A DNA stretch of 64,000 nt, taken from assembly GCA_049322755.1 (NCBI GenBank), contig JBMOQX010000072.1:143675-207674 (forward strand), read 5' to 3'. This document shows positions 34,437-44,678 of the stretch, one piece after another. The DNA comes from DATIUV01 sp049322755 (GTDB taxonomy: Bacteria; Pseudomonadota; Gammaproteobacteria; Burkholderiales; UBA6910). A program made the position numbers and the translations under genes. The notes beneath the pieces were generated by a model. The model ran no database searches and was not told where the DNA came from. It saw only the letters and a program-made list of their open reading frames with translations. Position 1 is the stretch's first letter, and every line of letters begins with the position of its first letter.

Positions 34437-34437
34437 C

Positions 34438-35850
34438 ATGAATTACGTCAGCACCCGGGGCGGCATGACCCCGAAACCGTTCTGCGAGATCCTGCTGGAA
34501 GGCCTCGGCCCCGACGGCGGCCTGGTGGTGCCGCAGGCATACCCGCGCTTCTCCAGCGCCGAATTGGAGACGCTGCGCAAGCTGCCCTATGCCGGCATCG
34601 CCTTCGAGGTGCTGCGCCGCTACGTGACCGACATCCCGGAAGCGGACCTCACGCGCCTGATCGACCATACGTACACGGCGGGGATCTTCCGCACGCCGGA
34701 GATCACACCGGTGAAGACGCTGGAACCGGACCTGCACCTGCTGGCGCTGTCGAACGGGCCGACGCTGGCGTTCAAGGACGTGGCGATGCAGCTGCTCGGC
34801 AGCCTGTTCGAGTACGTGCTGGCGAAGTCCGGGGATTCCATCAACATCCTGGGCGCGACATCCGGCGACACCGGTTCGGCGGCCGAGTACGCCATGCGGG
34901 GAAAACGCGGCGTGCGCGTGTTCATGCTCTCGCCCCACGGCAAGATGAGCGCGTTTCAGACCGCGCAGATGTTCTCGCTTCTCGACCCCAACATCTTCAA
35001 CCTAGCGGTGCGCGGCGTGTTCGACGACTGCCAGGACATCGTCAAGGCGGTGTCCAGCGACGCCGCGTTCAAGGCCAGATACCGGATCGGCGCGGTCAAC
35101 TCGATCAACTGGGCGCGGGTCGTGGCCCAGGTGGTGTACTACTTCAAGGGCTACTTCGCCGTCACGCGGGGCAACGACCAGCCGGTGTCGTTCGCGGTGC
35201 CGTCGGGCAACTTCGGCAACATCTTCGCCGGCTATATCGCCCGGCGCATGGGCCTGCCGATCCGCCGCCTGATCCTGGCCACCAACGAGAACGACGTGCT
35301 GGACGAATTCTTCCGTACCGGCCGCTACCGCGTGCGCCAGAGCGCAGAGGTGCAGCAGACCTCCAGCCCGTCGATGGACATCTCGAAGGCATCCAACTTC
35401 GAGCGCTACATCCACGACGTCGTCGGCGGCGACCCGCAGACGACGCGGGAGCTCTGGCGGCAGGTGGACCAGGAGGGCGGCTTCGACCTCACGGCGACGC
35501 CCCACTGGCAGAGCGTGCGGAAGTCGGGCTTTGTCTCCGGCTCCAGCACCCACGCCAACCGTCTCGAAACGATCCGCAGCGTCTACGCCCGCTACGGCGT
35601 CATGATCGACACCCACACCGCTGACGGCCTGAAGGTGGCGCTGGAGCACCGCGAGCCGGGTGTGCCCACTGTGTGTCTGGAGACCGCCCTGCCGGCCAAG
35701 TTCGCGGAAACCATCCGCGAGGCGCTGGGCCGCGACCCCGAGGTCCCGCCGGGCTACGAGGATCTGGAGCGCCGCCCGCAGCGCTTCGAAGTGATCGACG
35801 CCGACGTGCAGGTGGTGAAGGACTTCATCGCGCGTCACGTCGGCGACTGA
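34438..35850 (+). CDS. thrC: Threonine synthase
   Basis: PLP enzyme of 470 aa that converts O-phosphohomoserine to threonine. It starts MNYVSTRGGMTPKPFCEILLE in family style; the PLP lysine is in LAFKDVAMQLLG (near residue 115) and the phosphate loop is GATSGDTGSAA. It is operonic with hom. The 99 bp to the convergent gene hold a perfect palindrome CCGGCGACGTCGCCGG without a T-run. Confidence 0.96.
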   Translation: MNYVSTRGGMTPKPFCEILLEGLGPDGGLVVPQAYPRFSSAELETLRKLPYAGIAFEVLRRYVTDIPEADLTRLIDHTYTAGIFRTPEITPVKTLEPDLHLLALSNGPTLAFKDVAMQLLGSLFEYVLAKSGDSINILGATSGDTGSAAEYAMRGKRGVRVFMLSPHGKMSAFQTAQMFSLLDPNIFNLAVRGVFDDCQDIVKAVSSDAAFKARYRIGAVNSINWARVVAQVVYYFKGYFAVTRGNDQPVSFAVPSGNFGNIFAGYIARRMGLPIRRLILATNENDVLDEFFRTGRYRVRQSAEVQQTSSPSMDISKASNFERYIHDVVGGDPQTTRELWRQVDQEGGFDLTATPHWQSVRKSGFVSGSSTHANRLETIRSVYARYGVMIDTHTADGLKVALEHREPGVPTVCLETALPAKFAETIREALGRDPEVPPGYEDLERRPQRFEVIDADVQVVKDFIARHVGD

Positions 35851-35949
35851 ACGGCACCGGCGACGTCGCCGGCGCGGAACCTTTCCACCGATACAGCCGC
35901 CATCGATCGCCCCGTCCCGGCCGCCGGCCGCAACGCAGGCGCCGGCGGG

Positions 35950-36492
35950 TCATGCCGGCGCGCCGAGCAAAGGCACGATGACTTCCTCCATTCGCCGCGG
36001 GCTGAAAGGCCCGACGACACGCTGACGCAAAACGCCCTTGCGGTCGAGCAGGAAGAAAGTCGGCGTGCCCAGGATCTGGCCGAAGGTCCGGGTGTGGGCC
36101 GGCGTGTTCATCGCGACCGGGAACTGGTAACCGGTGCCCTCCCAGAAAAGCTCCACCTCGGCGGCGCCGGCGCCCAGACTGAGCGCCAAGGATTCGAACC
36201 CCCGGTGCCGGTGGACGGCGTAGAAGCGCTGCAGTTGCGGCATTTCCGAGACGCAGATCGGGCACCAGGTGGCCCAGTACTTCACCAGCATCACCTTGCC
36301 CGCGACGTCGGCGGCGCGCAGCACCTTGCCGTCCAGCAGCTGCGTGTCCGGCAGCGACAGGAGCGCGCCCACCACCGGTGCCGGTGAGCCGGCGCCCAGA
36401 GCGGGGCGCACCAGCGGCAATATCGCGGCCGCGCCCAGCACCGCCAGAGTGCGGCGCCGTGCGGCGTCTGCAGTGTCACCGAACGAAGCCAT
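35950..36492 (-). CDS. TlpA-like thioredoxin-fold protein
   Basis: Periplasmic redox protein of 180 aa. The N-terminus has a twin-Arg/hydrophobic signal (ARRRTLAVLGAAAILPL). The thioredoxin fold has the redox motif WATWCPICVSEMP near residue 80 and a cis-Pro in LGTPTFFLLDRKG. ATG 36492, five bases after GGAGG, is preferred over GTG 36498. It is probably a disulfide reductase in cytochrome maturation or a similar task, but no partner is encoded nearby. Confidence 0.88.
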   Translation of the reverse strand: MASFGDTADAARRRTLAVLGAAAILPLVRPALGAGSPAPVVGALLSLPDTQLLDGKVLRAADVAGKVMLVKYWATWCPICVSEMPQLQRFYAVHRHRGFESLALSLGAGAAEVELFWEGTGYQFPVAMNTPAHTRTFGQILGTPTFFLLDRKGVLRQRVVGPFSPRRMEEVIVPLLGAPA

Positions 36493-36689
36493 CGCCACCT
36501 CCCGGATAAGCCGTTCGGACCGGGCGCGCCGTCAACATCGGCCAATGCGCGCCCCTAAGTAATTTGTCGCTGGTTCCGCCCGTTCCTTACGCGGTAACGC
36601 GCGGCGATCGCGTCCGTCTAACCGGCAACAGGGACATTCGACCGCTGCGCTTCGTGGATGACGCGCCGCGATGTGGAAGGAAGACGACC

Positions 36690-37211
36690 ATGCAAACGGT
36701 TCATGCACATTACCTGCAAGTTCCACTGACGCTGGCGGGCGCCGGCGAAGCGGTGCGCCCTCTGGCGGCGGGCGATGCTGCGGCGGAGTCGGCAATGACC
36801 GATTTCCGGCGACAGCCGCCGCCCACGATTCGCACCAACACGACGGTGGCAACCGCACGGCGCCGGATGGCGGAGACGGGCGTCGACACGGTGCTGGTGG
36901 CCGACCGGCGCGGACAGGTGGTCGGCGTGCTCACCGCCGCGGACTGCGATGCAGCGCCGCCCTCGGCCACGGCGGCGCGGGCGATGACGCCGCTGGCCGG
37001 CCGCAGGGCGCTGGACTATGCCGATGTCTGCCGCGCGACGCTGGAGGATATGGTGATCGCGTTCAAGACCGAGCGCACCCACTGCCTGCCGGTGGACGAA
37101 ACCGACGGCGCCGCGCGCCGGTTGCGTGGGTTGATCGACGTTCGGGCGCTGGAGCGCCTGTTGGGCGCGCCGGTGGCGTTTGTGCCGCGCCGGCACGGGA
37201 GGCCGGACTGA
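36690..37211 (+). CDS. CBS-domain protein
   Basis: Soluble protein of 173 aa with a CBS pair. The first covers roughly residues 45-95 (PTIRTNTTVATARRRMAETG, VLVADRRGQVVGVLTAAD) and the second 105-160 (CRATLEDMVIAFKTERTHCLPV). There is no effector domain. Such proteins bind adenine nucleotides. ATG 36690 follows AAGGAAG; a longer frame begins at 36564 but lacks CBS sequence. The 197 bp upstream and 199 bp downstream hold nothing I can identify. Confidence 0.8.
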   Translation: MQTVHAHYLQVPLTLAGAGEAVRPLAAGDAAAESAMTDFRRQPPPTIRTNTTVATARRRMAETGVDTVLVADRRGQVVGVLTAADCDAAPPSATAARAMTPLAGRRALDYADVCRATLEDMVIAFKTERTHCLPVDETDGAARRLRGLIDVRALERLLGAPVAFVPRRHGRPD

Positions 37212-37410
37212 TGCGGCGCACCCCGGGGTTTCGTGGCGTGGCGCCCGCGCTGTCGGGCGCTTTGCGGACATCTGACCGGTGGCAGGCATCACCTCGATGG
37301 CGTCCGGCGGTGTACCGGTACGTCCACGATCCGAACGGCCCGGCTCGGCGGGTCTGGACCTGAGCAGGGCGTGGAGGCGTTGCCGCCGGCGGCAATGCGA
37401 CCGCCGGAGA

Positions 37411-38856
37411 TCACGCGGCGCGCGCTTCCGGATACAACCGCACCAGCAACTCGCGCGCGCGGGCGGTCAGCCAGGCAGTGAACGCGCCGTCGTCGCCCGC
37501 CCGCGCGCCCGCGATGCACGCGGCGAGGCCGCCGGCGTGGGCCGACACCACCGTGCGCACCTCGCCCTGCCAGAACGCCGGCGCCTCGCCCTCGGTCCAG
37601 CCGCCGCGGCCGCGGCCGAAATGGGCGACCGCGAGATAGCGCAGCAGCGCCGAGCGCGACAGGATCTCGAGAAACTCGTCCGACCAGCGCACCACCGGCT
37701 GCTGCACGCCGCGCACGAGGTTGTAGCCCTTGGCGAGGCCGCTGCCGGCCAGTGCGCCGAGCAATCCGCCGCCGATGGTGGCCCCGCCGGCGGCGAGGCC
37801 GCCGGCCGCCACTTCCGCCGCCAGGCCGCTCAGGGCTCCGGTGATGGCGCCGCTGACGACGCCCGCCGCACCGGCGTGAACCGGCGCCTCGTGCCGGTAG
37901 TTGGCGCGGAGCCGTTCGAGGATCGCGCTGCCCGCGCTGCCTTCCAGCTTGTGCAGGCCGATGAGCTTGTCCGTGGTGGCGCGCACGCGCAGGTCCAGCC
38001 GCTCCGCCAGTGCCGCCATGGCCCGCTCCTGGTCCGTGGGCTCACGCTTCGATCCCACGCCCAGCAGGCGCAGCACCTGGCGCAGGCCTTCCTTCCAGGT
38101 GGGGTGGGTGAGGGACTCCTCGTCCCGGGCGGTCTCGGCCAGCTGTTTCGCAAGCGCCTGCATCGACGCTTCGAACGCCTTGACGCTGCGATCGCGCCAG
38201 GCGGCGCGGAGCCGATCGTAGGCCGGGAGCTTCGCCGCCGGAAGGAGCGGCCGGATCGCCGCCAGCAGTTCCTCCTCCTGCACCCAGCAGCGCGCGAAGG
38301 CGTCCAGCCCCAGCACGCCCTTCACGTGGCCGAAGGGCAGCAGGTGTGCGCGCCAAGCCGCTTCGTCCGCCTGCTCGGCGGCGGGTTCCCGCGGCGGGCC
38401 CAGCTGGTTGAGCAGCACCAGCGTCGGCTTCCCCATCCACGCCAGGACTTCCATCTCCAACGCCACGTAACCGGCTTCCTCGGGTCTCTCGGCGGCGTTC
38501 ACCAGGTAAAGCACCACGTCGGCGTCGTCGCGCACGTTGCGCACCGCCTGCTGGCTGCACCACAGGGCGCGGTCGGCGAAGCGGTCCCAGACCTGGGAGA
38601 GCATCCAGTTGACCGGGTTGCCCGCTCCGCGCAGGCGCTTCGCCAGGCGTGCGGTGTCGCCGAAACCCGGCGTGTCCCAGAGCAGCAGCCGCGCGCCGCC
38701 GGCGGCGATCATTTCGTGCGCCTCGGCGATCTCGGTGACGTGGGGTTCATCCCGCACCTCGCCGACGTCCCGCCGCAGCAGCGTGCGCGCCAGCGTCGTC
38801 TTGCCGACGTTGGTATGGGAGATGAGGCTCAGCGTGACGGTATCGGCGTCGGTCAC
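37411..38856 (-). CDS. GTPase with DUF3482 domain
   Basis: GTP-binding protein of 481 aa. G1 is SHTNVGKTTLARTL near residue 13, G3 is LLLWDTPGFGDTARL near 57, and the region VLLNQLGPP near 148 stands in place of a canonical NKxD. The C-terminal half contains glycine-rich hydrophobic helices (GVVSGAITGALSGLAAEVAAG) that could insert into or bridge membranes. Its start overlaps the upstream DUF2868 gene's stop as ATGA. The DUF2868-DUF3482 pair is conserved but uncharacterised. Confidence 0.87.
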   Translation of the reverse strand: MTDADTVTLSLISHTNVGKTTLARTLLRRDVGEVRDEPHVTEIAEAHEMIAAGGARLLLWDTPGFGDTARLAKRLRGAGNPVNWMLSQVWDRFADRALWCSQQAVRNVRDDADVVLYLVNAAERPEEAGYVALEMEVLAWMGKPTLVLLNQLGPPREPAAEQADEAAWRAHLLPFGHVKGVLGLDAFARCWVQEEELLAAIRPLLPAAKLPAYDRLRAAWRDRSVKAFEASMQALAKQLAETARDEESLTHPTWKEGLRQVLRLLGVGSKREPTDQERAMAALAERLDLRVRATTDKLIGLHKLEGSAGSAILERLRANYRHEAPVHAGAAGVVSGAITGALSGLAAEVAAGGLAAGGATIGGGLLGALAGSGLAKGYNLVRGVQQPVVRWSDEFLEILSRSALLRYLAVAHFGRGRGGWTEGEAPAFWQGEVRTVVSAHAGGLAACIAGARAGDDGAFTAWLTARARELLVRLYPEARAA

Positions 38857-40328
38857 GGGGCGTTCCCGGCGCCGCCGGCGCTCACCACCCGCGCGCCGCT
38901 GGTCTCCGCGAGCTGGTGCCAGGCGAACAGCCGCTCCCGGATGCGGCGCTCGGCGTCGGGCTCGGTACCGAGACGTTCCCGGTACGGTGCCTCGTCCAGC
39001 AGCAGAATCACCGGATCGTTCCTGCCCGCCGCCTTGCGCGCCTTGCTAAGGCCTGCCAGCAACGCGCCGTGCACTCCCGCTTCGGGGGTCGTTGCGAGGC
39101 TTGCCAGCAGCGCGACGTGGTCGGCTTCCACGATGGGCGGCGGCGATGCCTGCAGATACGCATCCTCGCCGCCATAGGCGACGGCCGGCTGCAGCGACAG
39201 GTTCAGCGTCTCGCCGAGCGCATCGGAGAGCGCCGCCTCGAGACCGGGCAGCCGCTCGGGCGCGGGCGCAGCGCTGTAGGGCAGCAGCGCCAGCGTCGCG
39301 ATGCGCCCGAATGCGGCGGCGACGATGCGACGGTAGTAGGGGTCGGAATAGTCCAGCGGGAAATCGGCCGCCATCTGCCGGCGGCGCGCGGCGCTGTATG
39401 CCGCCAGCAGCAGCCGCGGCACGATGACGTAGATCGCGGCGGTGGCCGCGTAGAGGTGGATCCACGGCCCCGCGTTCTCGCCCGGCTGCCCGGGGCCGAA
39501 GCGCAGGGTCGCGATGTGCGCGGCGTCGGGCAGCGGGATGCCCGTCACCGCGGACGCCGGACCCAGCAGCGGCGAAAGCAGCGCGTGCACCGCGCCGGCG
39601 TCGAGGAACGTGCTTTCCCAGCCGGCACGGTACTCGAACACCAGGCCGCGCAGGTACATCCCCGCCACCGTGCCCAGCGCCAGCGCCGCGGCGGCCAGGT
39701 GGAACGCGGTCTTGGCGCGGGCGACCATGATCGGCCGCGACGCCTTCAGCCACGCGCGCACGAAGCGCTCGCCGGTGGCCGCGGCCACGGCCTCGGGCGG
39801 GCCGCCCATCGGCAGATGCCGGGCAAGCCCGGCGGTGGCCCACTCGCGCGCGCGGGCGAGCCACGCAACCCACGGTACGTCGGGCCGCGAGTGCCTGCGG
39901 CCCAGCAGCGCGCCCAGCAGCAGGGCGGCGTAGACGGCCAGGTTCCAGGCGATCAGCCCCAGCAGCGGAAACGCGACGATGCTGACCTTGCGCTCGGCGC
40001 CCAGCGATCCCAGCGCGACGCCCAAGGCCAGCGCGGCGAGCACCAGCAGCGGGGCAAACGCGCCGGCCCGCAACACGGCGTCGCGCAGCTGTACCAGGTC
40101 GGGCGCGCGGGCGGCGAGGCGCCTGCGCAGGACCTCGGCGCGTCCACCGACACAGGCGTCCAGGTCGTCCGGCGGCGGAGCGTGCTGTGCGCCGGCGGCG
40201 CAGCCGGCGCGGCGCAGCGCTTCGCGCGCCGCCCCGGCGCGCGTTTCCGCGTCCAGCAGCTCGCCGTGGGGGTCGGTCTCCTCGAGCGCGCGCACCAGCA
40301 GCACGTCGGCTGCGCGAATCTCATTCAA
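38853..40328 (-). CDS. DUF2868 membrane protein
   Basis: Membrane protein of 491 aa. It has two pairs of helices (FAPLLVLAALALGVALGSLG and IVAFPLLGLIAWNLAVYAALLLG near residues 92-145, then TAFHLAAAALALGTVAGMYLRG near 210) followed by a soluble region with a possible P-loop-like partner domain. The start is uncertain: TTG 40328, with AGGA eight bases upstream, is the best. It is operonic with the DUF3482 GTPase. Function unknown; a membrane receptor for the GTPase is a guess from pairing. Confidence 0.75.
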   Translation of the reverse strand: MNEIRAADVLLVRALEETDPHGELLDAETRAGAAREALRRAGCAAGAQHAPPPDDLDACVGGRAEVLRRRLAARAPDLVQLRDAVLRAGAFAPLLVLAALALGVALGSLGAERKVSIVAFPLLGLIAWNLAVYAALLLGALLGRRHSRPDVPWVAWLARAREWATAGLARHLPMGGPPEAVAAATGERFVRAWLKASRPIMVARAKTAFHLAAAALALGTVAGMYLRGLVFEYRAGWESTFLDAGAVHALLSPLLGPASAVTGIPLPDAAHIATLRFGPGQPGENAGPWIHLYAATAAIYVIVPRLLLAAYSAARRRQMAADFPLDYSDPYYRRIVAAAFGRIATLALLPYSAAPAPERLPGLEAALSDALGETLNLSLQPAVAYGGEDAYLQASPPPIVEADHVALLASLATTPEAGVHGALLAGLSKARKAAGRNDPVILLLDEAPYRERLGTEPDAERRIRERLFAWHQLAETSGARVVSAGGAGNAP

Positions 40329-40405
40329 CGTTCGGTTCCTGCGATTTCGGAAAATGTACCTGCCGGCGAATTCTAGCAACCGGGCGCCGTGGCCGGCGGC
40401 AGGAA

Positions 40406-41278
40406 TCAGGCGACGAGCGCAAGCCGCATCGAGAAGTCCACCGCCTTCACGTCCTTGGTGAGGCCGCCGATGGAGATGCGGTGGACGCCGGTCTCGGCGA
40501 TGGCGCGCACGGTCTTGAGGTCGATGCCGCCGGAGGCCTCCAGCTCGGCGCGGCCGGCGGAGAGCTTCACGGCCTCGCGCATCCGGTCGGTGGTGAAGTT
40601 GTCCAGCAGCACCAGCTTCGCGCCCGCCGCCAGCGCTTCCTGCAGCTGTTCCAGCGTTTCCACCTCGATCTGCACCGGCACGCGGGCGTCGACCCGGCGC
40701 GCGGCTTCCAGCGCCGCGCGCACGCCGCCGGCGGCGGCGATGTGGTTCTCCTTGATCAGGATGCCGTCGTAGAGGCCCATGCGGTGGTTGGTCCCGCCGC
40801 CGATGCGCACCGCGTACTTCTGCGCGTAGCGCAGGCCCGGCAGCGTCTTGCGGGTGTCGACGATCTTTGCGCTGGTACCGGCCACCGCCTCGACGAACAT
40901 GCGCGTCCTGGTGGCGACCGCGGAGAGCGTCTGCAGGAAGTTGAGCGCCTGGCGTTCCGCGGTGAGCAACGCGCGGGCCTGGCCCTGGATCACGCACGCG
41001 GTGGCGTCGGGCGCGAGGCGCCCGCCCTCGGGCACCTGCCAGTCGATCGCCACGGCGGGGTCCAGCGCGCGGAAGCAGGCGTCGAGCCACGGCACGCCGG
41101 CGAGCACCGCGTCGTCGCGGCAGATGACGCGGGCGCGGCCGGGAAGGCTGGCGTCGATCAGCTGCGCAGTGAGATCGCCGCTGCCCGTGTCTTCGGCGAG
41201 CGCACGCTCGACATCGCGCGCGACGATCGCCGACAAGGGCTGGTCGGCGTCGTTCGCCGGGGTCTCGCGGGCGGCCAT
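40406..41278 (-). CDS. nadC: Nicotinate-nucleotide pyrophosphorylase (carboxylating)
   Basis: Quinolinate phosphoribosyltransferase of 290 aa in de novo NAD synthesis. It has the N-terminal domain (ALAEDTGSGDLTAQLI), the active-site stretch TRKTLPGLRYAQKYAV, GGGTNHRMGLYDGILIKENH and the C-terminal barrel signature (EASGGIDLKTVRAIAETGV). It follows the dehalogenase-like gene by 4 bp in the same operon. No nadA or nadB is in the window. Confidence 0.95.
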   Translation of the reverse strand: MAARETPANDADQPLSAIVARDVERALAEDTGSGDLTAQLIDASLPGRARVICRDDAVLAGVPWLDACFRALDPAVAIDWQVPEGGRLAPDATACVIQGQARALLTAERQALNFLQTLSAVATRTRMFVEAVAGTSAKIVDTRKTLPGLRYAQKYAVRIGGGTNHRMGLYDGILIKENHIAAAGGVRAALEAARRVDARVPVQIEVETLEQLQEALAAGAKLVLLDNFTTDRMREAVKLSAGRAELEASGGIDLKTVRAIAETGVHRISIGGLTKDVKAVDFSMRLALVA

Positions 41279-41282
41279 CGGG

Positions 41283-41957
41283 TCAGTCGACGCGGGCGAG
41301 GACGTCGGTGAGCTTCGCCAGCACGGCGTCGGGACGATGACCCAGCTCGTCCGGGGTGTGCTGGAAGCGGTTGATCCAGAACACCCGGAAGCCGAAGGCC
41401 TTGGCGCCCACCGCGTCCCAGTAGTTGGAGGAGACGAAACCCACCTCGTGCTTGTCCACCGCCAGGTGTCCCGGCACCAGGTTGTAGACCGAAGGGTGGG
41501 GCTTGTACAGGTTGAGCTCGTCGACGCTGAGGATGGCCTTGAAGTAGGGCTCGAGGCCGGCGTTGCGGGTCAATTCCAGCAGCATCCGCGGGCTGCCGTT
41601 GGAGAGAATGGCGAGCGCGCGCCTGGAATCGGCCAGTTGCTTGAGCGCCTCGGGCACCTCGGGGTAATAGTCCAGGTGCAGGTAGGCCTCCATCAGCTGA
41701 TCGCGCCTGGCGTCGTCCAGGTCCAGCTTGAGATGACGGCAGGCGTAGCGCAGCCCGTCCTCGGTGACTTTCCAGAAATCCTGGTATTCGCCCATGAGGC
41801 TGCGCAGCCAGGTGTACTCCAGCTGCTTCTGGCGCCAGAGCTGGGACAGGTCGCGGCTCTTGCCGGGGAAAAGCTGCTCCGCCAGCGCCACGACCGAGTG
41901 GACGTCGTAAAGCGTGCCGAAGGCGTCGAACGCCAGGGCCTTGATCTTGTGGGGCAT
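41283..41957 (-). CDS. Haloacid dehalogenase type II-like HAD protein
   Basis: HAD hydrolase of 224 aa. Motif I is LAFDAFGTLYDV near residue 9, motif II is AILSNGSPRML, motif III includes YKPHPSVY, and FVSSNYWDAVGAKAFGF near 170 matches the L-2-haloacid dehalogenase group. The nucleophilic Asp is present. Dehalogenation is a family prediction; other phosphatase roles are possible. ATG 41957 is used; an extension to 42059 would overlap the clpB promoter. Confidence 0.87.
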   Translation of the reverse strand: MPHKIKALAFDAFGTLYDVHSVVALAEQLFPGKSRDLSQLWRQKQLEYTWLRSLMGEYQDFWKVTEDGLRYACRHLKLDLDDARRDQLMEAYLHLDYYPEVPEALKQLADSRRALAILSNGSPRMLLELTRNAGLEPYFKAILSVDELNLYKPHPSVYNLVPGHLAVDKHEVGFVSSNYWDAVGAKAFGFRVFWINRFQHTPDELGHRPDAVLAKLTDVLARVD

Positions 41958-42021
41958 GCCGTCCTCGATTCCGGGTGGGATGACCGATGATAGCCCAGCC
42001 GGCAACGGGTGGCCTATGGGG

Positions 42022-42050
42022 CATTGAAATCCCGCATCCGCTCCCCATCT
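42022..42050 (+). promoter_or_regulatory. Sigma-32 (heat-shock) promoter of clpB
   Basis: CATTGAAA (42022-42029) and CCCCATCT (42043-42050) with a 13-bp spacer match the RpoH consensus CTTGAAA-N13-15-CCCCATnT. It lies 39 bp before clpB, a classic RpoH target. Confidence 0.75.
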
Positions 42051-42088
42051 AGTAAGCAATTGAAACCTTGCGGATTTCGGAACTACGA

Positions 42089-44668
<2,580 letters not shown>

Positions 44669-44678
44669 CCGCGGCGCT

